Origin: Acidimicrobiales bacterium
GTDB taxonomy: Bacteria; Actinomycetota; Acidimicrobiia; Acidimicrobiales; GCA-2861595
Assembly: GCA_036262515.1 (NCBI GenBank)
Contig: DATAIT010000098.1
Span: 1-64,000 of the forward strand
Length of the DNA: 64,000 nt
Direction: 5' to 3'
Position 1 is the stretch's first letter. Every line of letters begins with the position of its first letter. The notes beneath the pieces are model-generated. The model saw nothing but the letters and a program-made list of their open reading frames with translations. It made no database searches and was not told the DNA's origin. Below, piece after piece: positions 42,462 to 51,689 of this stretch. The position numbers and the translations under genes were made by a program.

Positions 42462-43511
42462 CCGGTGCCCGCCGACGCCCCTTTCCTCCTCGCCTGCCGC
42501 CGGCGGCCGGCGCCCCGCGTCCCCGTGTGGTTCATGCGCCAGGCCGGGAGGTCGCTGCCGGAGTACCGCGCCGTCCGCGGCGTCGGCAGCATCCTCGACG
42601 TCATCCGCCGGCCCGACCTGGCCGCCGAGATCACCCTGCAACCGGTGCGTCGCTACGGGGTCGACGCCGCCATCCTGTACTCCGACATCGTCGTTCCGGT
42701 CCAGGCGGTGGGGTTCGGCGTCGACGTGGTCCCCGGCGTGGGACCGGTGGTGGGCGAGCCGTTCTCGGGCAAGGACGACCTCGCCCGGTTGCGCCCGCTG
42801 GAGCCCGAAGCCGACATTCCCTACGTGCTCGAGGCCGTTCGCCTGGTGGCGGCCGAGTCGGACGTGCCGCTCATCGGCTTCGCCGGCGCGCCCTTCACCG
42901 TCGCCAGCTACCTCATCGAGGGTGGCCCGTCGCGCACCTACGCCCGCACCAAGGCCCTCATGCACGCCGACCCCTCCACGTGGTCCGCCCTCCTCGAGGC
43001 CCTGGCCGACATGGCGCTGGCCTCGCTGCGGGCCCAGGTGGCCGCCGGCGCCTCTGCCGTGCAGCTGTTCGACAGCTGGGCCGGCGCGCTGGCCCCCGAC
43101 GACTACGCCACGCTCGTGCTGCCCGCCAGCCGGCGCATCTTCGCCGGCCTCGAGGACCTCGGCGTCCCCCGCATCCACTTCGGGGTGGGCACGGGCGAGC
43201 TGCTCGGGCTCATGAGCGAGGCCGGGCCGGACGTGGTGGGCGTCGACTGGCGGGTGCCGCTGTCGGCGGCGCGCCGGCGGGTGGCACCCACCCAGGCGGT
43301 GCAGGGCAACCTCGATCCGGCCCTGTGCCTGGCGCCGTGGGAGGTGGTCGAGGCGGCCACCCGCAAGGTGCTGGCCGAGGGCGCCGGCCCCGGCCACGTG
43401 TTCAACCTCGGCCACGGCGTGATGCCGGACACCGATCCCGCCGTGCTCGAGCGAGTGGTTGAGGTCGTCCACGCCGCCCCTCCCCCAGGCGGTCCGGGCG
43501 GCGATGGCTGA
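42459..43511 (+). CDS. hemE: Uroporphyrinogen decarboxylase
   Basis: 350 aa enzyme that removes four carboxyls from uroporphyrinogen III to give coproporphyrinogen III. The signature [14 protein letters not shown] is near the N-terminus, followed by [14 protein letters not shown]. Asp of the YSDI region and the later [14 protein letters not shown] residues form the active site. hemH begins inside its stop region (ATGGCTGA), so the genes are coupled. The order hemE-hemH-hemY suits the coproporphyrin-dependent heme route of Gram-positive bacteria. Confidence 0.95.
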   Translation: MPVPADAPFLLACRRRPAPRVPVWFMRQAGRSLPEYRAVRGVGSILDVIRRPDLAAEITLQPVRRYGVDAAILYSDIVVPVQAVGFGVDVVPGVGPVVGEPFSGKDDLARLRPLEPEADIPYVLEAVRLVAAESDVPLIGFAGAPFTVASYLIEGGPSRTYARTKALMHADPSTWSALLEALADMALASLRAQVAAGASAVQLFDSWAGALAPDDYATLVLPASRRIFAGLEDLGVPRIHFGVGTGELLGLMSEAGPDVVGVDWRVPLSAARRRVAPTQAVQGNLDPALCLAPWEVVEAATRKVLAEGAGPGHVFNLGHGVMPDTDPAVLERVVEVVHAAPPPGGPGGDG

Positions 43512-44442
43512 GGCGGCTCCGACGGGCGCCGGGCCGCCCGTCGGCGTGCTCCTCATGGCGTACGGGACACCGGCATCGCCGGACGACATCGAGGCGTACT
43601 ACACCCACATCCGCCGGGGCCGGGCCCCGACGCCCGAGCTCCTGGCCGACCTCCGCCGCCGGTACGACGCCATCGGCGGCACCTCGCCGCTGGCCGCCCG
43701 CACTCGAGCCCAGGCCGACGGGGTGGCCCACGCCCTGGGTGACGGCTTCGTGGTGGCCCTCGGGCAGAAGCACGCGGCGCCGTTCGTGGAGGACGGCTTG
43801 GCCGAACTGGCTGCGGCCGGCGTGGCGGCGATCGTCGGGCTCGTCCTGGCTCCCCACTACTCCGCCCTCAGCGTGGGCCAGTACCACGAGCGGGCGTCGG
43901 CGGCGGCGGCCGCCGTCGGGGCGTCCTACATCGGCATCCGCTCCTGGCACCGCCACCCCCTGCTCGTCGACCTCCTCGCCGAGCGGGTGGCGGCCGCCCG
44001 GCAGCGGCTGCCCATCGCCGAGGGCCACGTCGTGGAGACGCTGTTCACCGCCCACTCGCTCCCCGAGCGGGCCCGTACCCTCGACGACCCGTCGTACCCC
44101 GCGCAGCTCCAGCAGACGGCCGAGGCGGTGGCCGCCGTCGCCGGGGTCCACCGGTGGGGGATCGCCTGGCAGAGCGCCGGTCGCACCGCCGACCCCTGGA
44201 TCGGCCCCGACATCCTCGAGGTCCTCCGGACCCTGGCCGCCGAGGGCGCCGAGGGCGTCGTCGTGTGCCCCGCCGGGTTCGTGTCGGACCACCTGGAGGT
44301 GCTCTTCGACGTCGACGTCGAGGCGAAGGGCGTCGCCGAGAGGGTGGGCGTACGGCTGGAGCGCACCGAGTCGTTCAACGACGACCCCCGCTTCGTGGCC
44401 CTGCTGGCCGGGCTCGTGCGCGACGCGGCGGCCGGGGGGTGA
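43504..44442 (+). CDS. hemH: Ferrochelatase (coproporphyrin type)
   Basis: 312 aa. The N-terminal [20 protein letters not shown] resembles B. subtilis HemH (CpfC), which inserts iron into coproporphyrin III rather than protoporphyrin IX. The catalytic His is in [10 protein letters not shown] and the Glu in [11 protein letters not shown]. There is no C-terminal Fe-S cysteine cluster. ATG 43504 overlaps the hemE stop; the open frame extends 15 codons further upstream inside hemE. HemQ (ChdC), the last enzyme of the coproporphyrin route, is not in the window. Confidence 0.93.
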   Translation: MAEAAPTGAGPPVGVLLMAYGTPASPDDIEAYYTHIRRGRAPTPELLADLRRRYDAIGGTSPLAARTRAQADGVAHALGDGFVVALGQKHAAPFVEDGLAELAAAGVAAIVGLVLAPHYSALSVGQYHERASAAAAAVGASYIGIRSWHRHPLLVDLLAERVAAARQRLPIAEGHVVETLFTAHSLPERARTLDDPSYPAQLQQTAEAVAAVAGVHRWGIAWQSAGRTADPWIGPDILEVLRTLAAEGAEGVVVCPAGFVSDHLEVLFDVDVEAKGVAERVGVRLERTESFNDDPRFVALLAGLVRDAAAGG

Positions 44443-44464
44443 CCCGGGGCGGACCGGGATCGCC

Positions 44465-45847
44465 ATGACGCGCGTCGCCGTCGTGGGCGGCGGCATCACT
44501 GGTCTGGCCGCGGCGTGGGAGCTTCTCGCGTCGGGCGCCGAGGTGGCCGTGCTGGAGGCCGGCAGCCGACTGGGCGGCCGGATCCTCACGGAGGAGGTGG
44601 CCGGGAGGCGCATCGACCTCGGGCCCGACGCCTTCCTGGCCCGGGTGCCCCACGCACTGGACCTGTGCCGGGAGCTCGGCCTGGAAGGCGAGATCGTCCA
44701 CCCTGCCGCCGACGGCGCGTCGATCTGGTCCGGCAACCGCTTGCGGCCGCTGCCAAGCGGTCTCGTGCTCGGGGCGCCCACCGGCATTCCCGACCTGGCT
44801 GCGCTGGTCAGGGCCGGCCTGGTGTCGCGCACGGGAGCGGCCAGGGCCGCCCTCGACCTGGTGCGGCCGGCCACGTCGTTCGGTCCCGACCCCTCGGTGG
44901 GCGAGGTCGTCGGCCGCCGGCTGGGCCGGGAGGTGTTCAGGGCCGTCGTCGATCCCCTCGTCGGCGGGATCCACGCCGGGTCCTCGGTCCGGCTCAGCGC
45001 CCGTGCGGCGGCGCCGCAGCTTGCCGACGGGGCACGGTCCCGAAGCCTCATGCTCGGGCTCCGTGCCGCGCCGCGGGCGGCCCGGGAGGTGTCCCTCACG
45101 GGCACCGGAGCGGCCGGCGCCGCCCCCGCACCGGCTCCCCTGTTCGCCTCCGTCGGCGGCGGCCTCGGCCGGCTGGTGGAGGCGTTGGAGGTGCGACTCC
45201 GCGACGGCGGCGCGGCGCTGTCGACGGGGGTGGCGGTCGACACGGTGCCGGTGCCCGGGTACGACGCCTCCGTCGTCGCCACCCCGGCCCCGGTCACCGC
45301 CCGCCTGGTCGGCGCCGCGTCGCCCGACGCGGCCGCCGATCTTCGGGCCATCGAGTACTCCTCGGTGGCCCTCGCCGTGCTCGTGTACCCGACGACCGCC
45401 CTTGGCCGGGCACTGGAGGGCACCGGCTTCCTGGTCCCGGCCGCCGAGGGCCGCCTGTTGACCGCGTGCTCGTTCGGCTCCGCCAAGTGGCCCCACTGGG
45501 CGGCGCCCGGCGACCTCGTGCTGCGAGCCTCGGCGGGGCGCTCGGGCGACGAACGTGCCCTGAACCTGGGCGACACCGAGCTCGTCGAGCGCCTCCACGA
45601 CGAGCTGGCCGCCGCGCTGGGCCTGCTCCGTGGCCCTCGGGCCACGCGGGTGACGCGCTGGGAGCAGGCCTTCCCGCAGTACCGGCCCGGGCACCTGGAC
45701 CGGGTGGCCCGGGCCGAGACGGCCGTGGCCCGGGACATCCCGGGCGTGACCATCGCCGGGGCCGGCTACCGCGGCGTGGGCATCGCCGCGTGCATCGCCC
45801 AGGGACGCAGCGCCGCCCGGCAGGCCCTGGCGGTCGCCCGGCCCTGA
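44465..45847 (+). CDS. hemY: Coproporphyrinogen III/protoporphyrinogen oxidase (HemY/CgoX)
   Basis: 460 aa FAD flavoprotein. The dinucleotide fold VGGGITGLAAAWELL is at residues 6-20, and SRLGGRILTEEVAG follows. The C-terminal FAD block reads GVTIAGAGYRGVGIAACIAQG. In the Gram-positive pathway this enzyme oxidises coproporphyrinogen III to coproporphyrin III before iron insertion. It follows hemH by 22 bases. The ATG at 44465 places the FAD motif at the very N-terminus, as expected. Confidence 0.92.
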   Translation: MTRVAVVGGGITGLAAAWELLASGAEVAVLEAGSRLGGRILTEEVAGRRIDLGPDAFLARVPHALDLCRELGLEGEIVHPAADGASIWSGNRLRPLPSGLVLGAPTGIPDLAALVRAGLVSRTGAARAALDLVRPATSFGPDPSVGEVVGRRLGREVFRAVVDPLVGGIHAGSSVRLSARAAAPQLADGARSRSLMLGLRAAPRAAREVSLTGTGAAGAAPAPAPLFASVGGGLGRLVEALEVRLRDGGAALSTGVAVDTVPVPGYDASVVATPAPVTARLVGAASPDAAADLRAIEYSSVALAVLVYPTTALGRALEGTGFLVPAAEGRLLTACSFGSAKWPHWAAPGDLVLRASAGRSGDERALNLGDTELVERLHDELAAALGLLRGPRATRVTRWEQAFPQYRPGHLDRVARAETAVARDIPGVTIAGAGYRGVGIAACIAQGRSAARQALAVARP

Positions 45848-45927
45848 TCTCCCGGTCGGGTCCAGCCGGGCACATCTCCCCGCGCAAACCGCTTCAATCG
45901 GGCCGCTCATGAGCCGAAGAGGACGGA

Positions 45928-47256
45928 GTGTTGCATCGACCTGCGCGCCGCCGCCCGGTCGCCGGCCGTGGCCGCGTCCCGTTGGCGTCCGAGGCGCGTC
46001 GAGGCGGCTTCCTGCGCCGGCGTCCGGCCATCGCGGGGTCGCTGCCGGGTGAGACGCCGGACCGCCGCGTGCTGGACGACGCCGAGCTCCGGGACTGGTT
46101 CTCCTACGACACGCTGACGGCGCACGACGACGTCATCCCTCGTGAGGCCGGCGACGCCCTGGCGGATGGTGACGCCGACGACGCCCTCGTGGATGGGGCC
46201 GACGCCGACGCCGACGCCGACGACGCCCTGGCGGATGGTGCTGACGCCGACGCCGAGGACGCCCTCGTGGATGGTGCCGACGCCGACGCCGAGCCGGTCG
46301 TGGCCGCGGAGTACGGGCCCGCCACCGAAGCCCGCTCCGCCGCCGGTGCCACCCCCGCCGCCGAATCCCGCTCCGCCGCCGGTGGCCGCCCGGCTGCCGG
46401 CAAGGCGCCCCGGAGGTTCGTCTTCCTCGCCGCCGCCACGCGCTACGCCATCGACTTCCTCCCGGAGGACGAGCTCACGAACTGGGACCCCGGGGATCCC
46501 GAGGACGTGGCCGCCGATCCGGCCGGCCAGGGCGCAGGCCTGCCGGGCGACGATCCGGGCCACGACCAAGCGGGGGCGGGAGGGGACGCGTCGCCGGACG
46601 CCGAGACAGAGCACGACCGGTCGGACGACGTCGCCCGGCCGGCGGCGTCGCCGTCGCCCCGGTACCGCCGGCGCCGTCCCGGCCGGCGACCGGCCCACTC
46701 GGCACGGACGCGTCGGACGCACCGGTCTCGCCAGGGGGCCGCTCCACCTCGCAGGTCCGTGCGCCGGTTGGCCGCGGCCGCCGTCGTCGGCATCGTCGGG
46801 GTCCTCGCCGTCGCGCAGGCGGCGCGCCAACCCAACCGGCCGGCGGACGACGTCGTCGCCGGCGCCCCCACCACCACCAGTGGCCCGACTGCCGGCCCGC
46901 TGCCCGCGTTGTCGACGTTCACGCCGCTCGCGGACCTTCCCCAGGGCGGAGAGGTCGTGGCCACCACCGCTCCTTCGCCGACGACCACCCCCGCACCGAC
47001 GGTCACGTCCACCACCCGGTTCAACCAGCCCTCGACCACCCAGCCCCGGGCGACCACCACCGCCCCGGCCACGACCGTGCCGGCCAGCGCGCCCACCACC
47101 ACCGTGCCGTTCTGGAGCACCACCACCACGCCGGGCACCACCACGACCACCACGCAGGCACCCACGACCACGACGACCACGACGGCGCCGACCACCACCA
47201 CGACCACGACGGCGACCACCACCACCACGTCGACGACCACGACCACCGCTCCCTGA
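45928..47256 (+). CDS. Repeat-rich single-pass membrane protein (Asp/Ala repeats, Thr-rich tail)
   Basis: 442 aa, no recognised domain. The N-terminal part has repeats of the type DALADGDAD / DALVDGADADA at residues 76-120, encoded by four DNA units starting near 46153, 46180, 46222 and 46258. A basic stretch (residues 245-280) leads into one membrane helix (about 281-297, LAAAAVVGIVGVLAVAQ). The last 135 residues are outside the cell if the topology is N-in, and are almost all Thr, Pro and Ala, with runs of six or more Thr, like a rigid wall-spanning stalk. It is not clearly in an operon with the two-component genes 107 bases downstream. Function unknown. Confidence 0.7.
   Translation: MLHRPARRRPVAGRGRVPLASEARRGGFLRRRPAIAGSLPGETPDRRVLDDAELRDWFSYDTLTAHDDVIPREAGDALADGDADDALVDGADADADADDALADGADADAEDALVDGADADAEPVVAAEYGPATEARSAAGATPAAESRSAAGGRPAAGKAPRRFVFLAAATRYAIDFLPEDELTNWDPGDPEDVAADPAGQGAGLPGDDPGHDQAGAGGDASPDAETEHDRSDDVARPAASPSPRYRRRRPGRRPAHSARTRRTHRSRQGAAPPRRSVRRLAAAAVVGIVGVLAVAQAARQPNRPADDVVAGAPTTTSGPTAGPLPALSTFTPLADLPQGGEVVATTAPSPTTTPAPTVTSTTRFNQPSTTQPRATTTAPATTVPASAPTTTVPFWSTTTTPGTTTTTTQAPTTTTTTTAPTTTTTTTATTTTTSTTTTTAP
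46153..46299 (+). repeat. Imperfect in-frame tandem repeats
   Basis: Four units each begin GACGCCCT(G/C)G(C/T)GGATGG, at 46153, 46180, 46222 and 46258. The spacings are 27, 42 and 36 bases, all multiples of three, so the reading frame is kept. They encode the Asp/Ala-rich acidic region of the membrane protein. Confidence 0.7.
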
Positions 47257-47349
47257 GGGCGGTCGAAGGGCCGGGCGAGCGGGCGACGAGGGCGCACGAC
47301 CTGCACGGGATCTCCATGATCCGATCGGGACTTCTCGACATGCCCTCCG

Positions 47350-47365
47350 TATCCTCGACGGTGTG
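47350..47365 (+). promoter_or_regulatory. Leaderless -10 element for the OmpR-type regulator
   Basis: TATCCT (47350-47355) ends seven bases before the GTG at 47363. It would drive the regulator-kinase-DUF4173 operon. Confidence 0.45.
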
Positions 47366-48040
47366 GCCCGGCCGACGGTGGTGGTCGTGGAGGACGAAGA
47401 GCCCATCGCCGCCGCCGTCGCGGCGCGCCTGCGCAGCGAGGGCTTCGACGCCGAGGTCGCCACGGACGGGCCGAGCGGCGTGGCGCTGGTCGAACGGGTC
47501 AGGCCGGCCCTCGTCGTGCTCGACCTGATGCTGCCCGGGATGGACGGGCTCGAGGTGTGCCGGCGCATCCAGCGCGACCGGCCCGTCCCCGTGCTCATGC
47601 TGACGGCGCGTGGCTCCGAGACAGATCTCCTCGTCGGCCTCGCCGTCGGGGCGGACGACTACATGACCAAGCCGTTCAGTCCGCGGGAGCTCGTCGCCCG
47701 GGTACGCACGATCCTGCGCCGGGTGGAGCGGTCGGAGACGGCCGGTGCGCCGCTGCGGCTCGGCGACGTCGAGGTGGAGGCGGCCACCCGCAAGGTGCGC
47801 GTCAAGGGCGAGGCGGTGCACGTCACGCCCACCGAGTTCGACCTGCTCACCCTCCTGGCCCGGCGCCCCGGCGTCGTGTTCACCCGCGAGCAGCTGCTCG
47901 GCGAGGTCTGGGGGTACCGCGACGGCTCGGGCGCCCGCACGGTGGACTCCCACATCCGGTCGCTGCGCCGCAAGCTCGGCCACGACGTGGTTCGCACCGT
48001 CCACGGCGTCGGGTACGCGGCCGACGCCGACACCACATGA
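47363..48040 (+). CDS. OmpR-family response regulator
   Basis: 225 aa. The receiver domain has the acidic pair (VVVVEDEE), phosphoacceptor Asp54 (VVLDLMLPGMDG), Thr (LMLTARGSE) and Lys (YMTKPFSP), all intact. The winged helix output domain is typical of OmpR/PhoB (LTLLARRPGVVFTREQLLG and GARTVDSHIRSLRRKLG). The kinase gene overlaps its stop (ATGA). It likely controls envelope or stress genes, but no target is known. Confidence 0.95.
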   Translation: MARPTVVVVEDEEPIAAAVAARLRSEGFDAEVATDGPSGVALVERVRPALVVLDLMLPGMDGLEVCRRIQRDRPVPVLMLTARGSETDLLVGLAVGADDYMTKPFSPRELVARVRTILRRVERSETAGAPLRLGDVEVEAATRKVRVKGEAVHVTPTEFDLLTLLARRPGVVFTREQLLGEVWGYRDGSGARTVDSHIRSLRRKLGHDVVRTVHGVGYAADADTT

Positions 48041-49047
48041 GCCTTCGCCCGCTCGACCGTCTCGCCTCCATCAAGCTGAAGCTGGGCGTGGCGATCGTCG
48101 TGGCCGTGGCGGTCAGCACCCTGGTGAGCTCGATTGGGTTCCACCTCGGCGTCCCACTGCTGCTGCGGCCGCTCATCTCGGCGGCCATCGCCCTCGCCAT
48201 GGTGCAGCTCCTGGCGCGGGGGATGACGTCGCCACTGCGCGAGATGTCCGTCGCCGCCCGCTCCATGGCGTCGGGGAACTACGGCATGCGGGTGACCGCC
48301 ACGTCGCAGGACGAGGTCGGCGAGCTGGCGCGGGCGTTCAACGCCATGGCGGCCGAGCTGGCCGAGGTGGACCGGGCCCGGCGGGACCTGGTGGCCAACG
48401 CCTCGCACGAGCTTCGCACGCCCATCACCGCCCTCCAGGCCGTTCTCGAGAACGTGGTCGACGGGGTGGAGCCGCCCGATCCCGAGACGCTGCGGACGAT
48501 GCTCCGCCAGGTGGAGCGCCTGAGCCGGTTGGTGGGCCAGCTGCTGGACCTGTCCCGGCTGGAGTCGGGGGCGGCCACCCTGGAGCGCCGTCCGTTCATC
48601 CTCGCCGAGGTGCTCGGCGACGCCGCCGACGAGTGCCGTCTCCATGCGCCCGACGTCGACCTCCACGTGGACGTGCAGCCACCCACGCTTTCCGTCAACG
48701 GGGACCCCGACCGGGTCCACCAGGTGGTGGCCAACCTGCTGGAGAACGCCGTCCGCCACTCGCCGGACGGCGGGCGGGTGGAGCTGCGGGCGTCGTCGTC
48801 GGGGCGGAACCGAGTCACGATCGAGGTGAGCGACGAGGGGCCGGGCATCCCCGAGGCCGAGGCCGTCCGGGTGTTCGAGCGGTTCTACCGGTCGGACGCG
48901 GCCCGCTCGTCACGGCGGGGCGGGGCCGGCCTCGGACTGGCCATAGCCCGGTGGATCGTCGATCTCCACGGCGGGGAGATCCGCCCCGAACGGCGACAGC
49001 CGCACGGCTGCCGCATGGTCATCGTCCTGCCAGGAGGGACACCGTGA
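48037..49047 (+). CDS. Sensor histidine kinase
   Basis: 336 aa. Two close membrane helices (residues 15-55) have almost no extracellular loop, so it is probably an intramembrane-sensing type. A HAMP domain follows (SPLREMSVAARSMASGNYG). The H box has His124 (NASHELRTPITALQ), and the N, G1 and G2 boxes read NLLENAVRHSPDGG, DEGPGIPE and GGAGLGLAIARWIVD. It pairs with the upstream OmpR-type regulator. The missing sensor domain suggests it reads a signal in the membrane, possibly via the next gene's product. Confidence 0.95.
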   Translation: MSLRPLDRLASIKLKLGVAIVVAVAVSTLVSSIGFHLGVPLLLRPLISAAIALAMVQLLARGMTSPLREMSVAARSMASGNYGMRVTATSQDEVGELARAFNAMAAELAEVDRARRDLVANASHELRTPITALQAVLENVVDGVEPPDPETLRTMLRQVERLSRLVGQLLDLSRLESGAATLERRPFILAEVLGDAADECRLHAPDVDLHVDVQPPTLSVNGDPDRVHQVVANLLENAVRHSPDGGRVELRASSSGRNRVTIEVSDEGPGIPEAEAVRVFERFYRSDAARSSRRGGAGLGLAIARWIVDLHGGEIRPERRQPHGCRMVIVLPGGTP

Positions 49048-50534
49048 GCACTGCCGCCCACCCGGACCTCGACCTCACGCTCCTCGTTCCCGATCTCACC
49101 GTCGTCCGCACGGTCGACCGGCGGACGTGGGCGGCCACCGCCGCCATGGCGGCGGGCACCGACCTCGCCGTCCGCCGAGGACCCGGCCTCTCGGCCGCTG
49201 TGTTCATCCTCATGGTGACGGCCGCCCTGGTGGCCAGTGGTCGCCTCGTCAACCCTGCCGCCCGGGCGCTGGCCCTGGCCGCTCCCGTATTCGGCTCGTG
49301 CCTCGCCGTCTACCTGAGCCCGCCCATGGTGCTGCTGAACGGGATGGCCGCGGCCGGATTGCTGGCGCTGGCTGCATCGCTGGCGCGCGACGGTGATCCG
49401 CTCGACGTCACCCTTCCCGACCTCGTCCGCCGGGCCGTGGTGGCCGTCGCCCACGGCGCAGCTGCGCCCGGATTCCTCCTGGGCCGCGAACACTCACGGG
49501 TGGCGCGCCGGCGGGCGGGCGGCACCAGCCCGTGGCCGGCGATCGGGCGCGGCGTGCTCCTGGCCACGCCCGTGGTCCTCGTCGTCGGCGTCCTGCTCGG
49601 GACAGCCGACCCGGTCTTCGCCTCGTTGTTCCGGGTCGAGGACGCCGGTGACCTCGTCCTCCACGTGGCCCTCCTGGGAATCGGTGCGTGGGCCGGAGGC
49701 GGCCTTCTGCGCATGGCGTCCTCGGTGGCACCCGGACCGTTGCCGCAGACCGCCCGCCGGCTCGGTTTCGTGGAGGCGATGACCGTCGTCGGATCGCTCG
49801 TCGCCCTGTACGCCGCCTTCGCCGTGGCCCAGCTGGTGGCCGTGGCCGGCGGCGCCCGCACGGTGCTCGACACCGCCGGCCTCACGTACGCCGAGTACGC
49901 CCGGTCGGGCTTCTTCCAGCTGCTGGCCGTCGCCACGCTGACCCTCGCCGTGCTCCTCGCCGTCCGGGCTGTGGTCGACGTGTCCACGGCTGCCCGGCGA
50001 CGCACCTTCCTCGTCCTCTCGGAGGCGGCGGTCGCGCTCACCGTCGCCATCGTGGTCGTCGCCCTCCGCCGCCTCCACCTCTACGAGCAGGCGTACGGGC
50101 TCACCGTGGCGCGCCTGTTCGCCTCGGTGTTCGCCCTGTGGGTCGGTGGGGTGTTCGTCCTGCTGGCCCTCTCCCTCGCTGGCGTCCACCGGCGCCGGCG
50201 CTGGCTCGTCCCTGCGGCCGTCGCCCTCGGCCTGCTCGGTGTCGTGGCGCTCGACGTGGTGAACCCCGAGCGGGTCGTCGTCGTCCGGAACATGGATCAC
50301 TATGCCCGGACGGGCAAGCTCGACGTCGCCCACCTCGCCGGGCTCTCCGACGACGCCGTGCCCGCACTCACCGCCGCCCTGCCGCGGCTCGACCCGGTCA
50401 CGCGCGCCGCACTGGCCCAGCAACTCTGTGGCGACCGTGCCCCGCCCCGCCGCGACTGGCTGGCGAGGTCGCGCTCGGACGACCTGGCCGAGCGGGCGCG
50501 CTCGGCGGCGTGCGGCGGACGCGCCCGCCCCTAG
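49044..50534 (+). CDS. DUF4153/DUF4173-family polytopic membrane protein
   Basis: 496 aa with ten or more membrane helices. GLTYAEYARSGFFQLLAVAT is characteristic of the DUF4173 (formerly DUF4153) family, as is ADPVFASLF. The GTG overlaps the kinase stop (GTGA) with AGGAGGG a few bases upstream, so the three genes are one operon. The C-terminal 80 residues are hydrophilic and cytoplasmic. The family's function is unknown; close linkage with two-component systems is common in actinobacteria, which suggests it helps sense or respond to the same stimulus. Confidence 0.85.
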   Translation: MSTAAHPDLDLTLLVPDLTVVRTVDRRTWAATAAMAAGTDLAVRRGPGLSAAVFILMVTAALVASGRLVNPAARALALAAPVFGSCLAVYLSPPMVLLNGMAAAGLLALAASLARDGDPLDVTLPDLVRRAVVAVAHGAAAPGFLLGREHSRVARRRAGGTSPWPAIGRGVLLATPVVLVVGVLLGTADPVFASLFRVEDAGDLVLHVALLGIGAWAGGGLLRMASSVAPGPLPQTARRLGFVEAMTVVGSLVALYAAFAVAQLVAVAGGARTVLDTAGLTYAEYARSGFFQLLAVATLTLAVLLAVRAVVDVSTAARRRTFLVLSEAAVALTVAIVVVALRRLHLYEQAYGLTVARLFASVFALWVGGVFVLLALSLAGVHRRRRWLVPAAVALGLLGVVALDVVNPERVVVVRNMDHYARTGKLDVAHLAGLSDDAVPALTAALPRLDPVTRAALAQQLCGDRAPPRRDWLARSRSDDLAERARSAACGGRARP

Positions 50535-50602
50535 CTGCCCGCCCGCCGTCGACCCGCGTGCGATCGCCCATCGCCACCGGCGCCCGGCGGTCGGTCGGCT
50601 GC

Positions 50603-51571
50603 TCACGACCGGTGCGCGTTCCGGTACGCGGCCCACACCTCGGACGGCACCCGGCCCTTGGCACCGACCACCATCCCGCTGCGCAGCGCCCAGGCCCGGA
50701 CCTCCGCCGGCGTCGGGTCCGGAGGCGGGACGTCGTCGGCGGCGACGAGCCGGCCGGCCAGCTCGTCGGCGGGGGCGAAGGTGGACAGCTCGTGGAAGGC
50801 GGCGCCGAGGAACCGGTAGGCCCACTCCTCGGCGAGGGGGCGGGTCTCGCAGAACACGAGCGGGACCGACGGGTAGCGAACCTGGGCCTCGGCCAGGCCG
50901 TCGGCCACCAGGGCAGGGCGCACGCGGTCGAGCCGAAACACCGACGAGTACCGGTCCTCGACCACCACGGCGGCACGCGGGAGGCAGGCGAGATCGGCCA
51001 GCAGGTATCGCAGCCGGCCGGTGAGCAGCGTGGCGACCAGGTCCGGGAGGCTCTTGCGCTCCACGGCCGCCCCGATCCGCCCGTCGACCTCCACCGCGTA
51101 GTCGCCGGCCGGCAGCGCCCGCCGGGTGGTGTCGGCCTGCTGCTTGACGAAGCGCCACGGGTAGGTCTCGTGGGCGTCCACCACGATGCTGAGGCGGCCC
51201 CCGGCGCTGATGGCGCTGGGGACACCGACGTTGGGGCGGGCCTGCTTCGCCGTCCTCGGCGTCTGCCAGAAGATCGCCTCCCGACCTCCGCGGATGCGGG
51301 TGAACACGATCTGCGAGCGGTTCTCACGGCTGCGGTCGAGGACGAGGTCGACGGCGGCGCCCCGCCGCACGCACGACCGCACGGGCACCCGCTCGACGAT
51401 CTCCGGCGTGGCCGGCCATTCGTCTGCCCGGTGGCAGTACACCTTCGCCGTGCGGGGCCACGTGTCCTTGGCCTTGAGCACGACGCCGCCGCCGGGGAGC
51501 GGAAGCCGGATGAGGTAGGGCAGCGTCGACGCGGGATCCGGGTTCCTGGCCACGACGAACTCCGGACGCAT
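50603..51571 (-). CDS. ERCC4-nuclease/Lsr2 DNA-binding fusion protein
   Basis: 322 aa. Residues about 130-225 form an ERCC4 (XPF/Mus81-like) nuclease domain: a first Asp in SIVVDAHETYPWRF, GDYAVEV, then AAVERKSLPDLVATL with the full ERKxxxD motif (E171, R172, K173, D177) and GRLRYLLADLACLPRAAVVV. The last 35 residues, VRAWALRSGMVVGAKGRVPS and the following EVWAAYRNAH, match the C-terminal DNA-binding domain of Lsr2, which favours AT-rich minor grooves. The first 120 residues are unassigned. It is divergent from an ATP-dependent ligase with Ku and PolDom genes after it. A structure-specific nuclease for repair, or for foreign AT-rich DNA, is possible but not shown. Confidence 0.8.
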   Translation of the reverse strand: MRPEFVVARNPDPASTLPYLIRLPLPGGGVVLKAKDTWPRTAKVYCHRADEWPATPEIVERVPVRSCVRRGAAVDLVLDRSRENRSQIVFTRIRGGREAIFWQTPRTAKQARPNVGVPSAISAGGRLSIVVDAHETYPWRFVKQQADTTRRALPAGDYAVEVDGRIGAAVERKSLPDLVATLLTGRLRYLLADLACLPRAAVVVEDRYSSVFRLDRVRPALVADGLAEAQVRYPSVPLVFCETRPLAEEWAYRFLGAAFHELSTFAPADELAGRLVAADDVPPPDPTPAEVRAWALRSGMVVGAKGRVPSEVWAAYRNAHRS

Positions 51572-51674
51572 CGGCGCCAGTCTGGCCGCCGCGACAGCGG
51601 GCGACGTGGACACCGACGGCGATGCGGGGCAGATGCTCCGCCGTGTCCCGCCTCGCTCCCGGCGCACCGCCCCT

Positions 51675-51689
51675 TAGCCTCGGTGCGTG
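51675..51689 (+). promoter_or_regulatory. Leaderless -10 element for the DNA ligase gene
   Basis: TAGCCT (51675-51680) ends six bases before the GTG at 51687, with no ribosome binding site between. Confidence 0.5.

Noticed and set aside
47030-47250. Simple-sequence ACC repeats as a possible CRISPR or microsatellite array
   Set aside because: They are codons of the Thr-rich tail in frame, with no constant spacer length.
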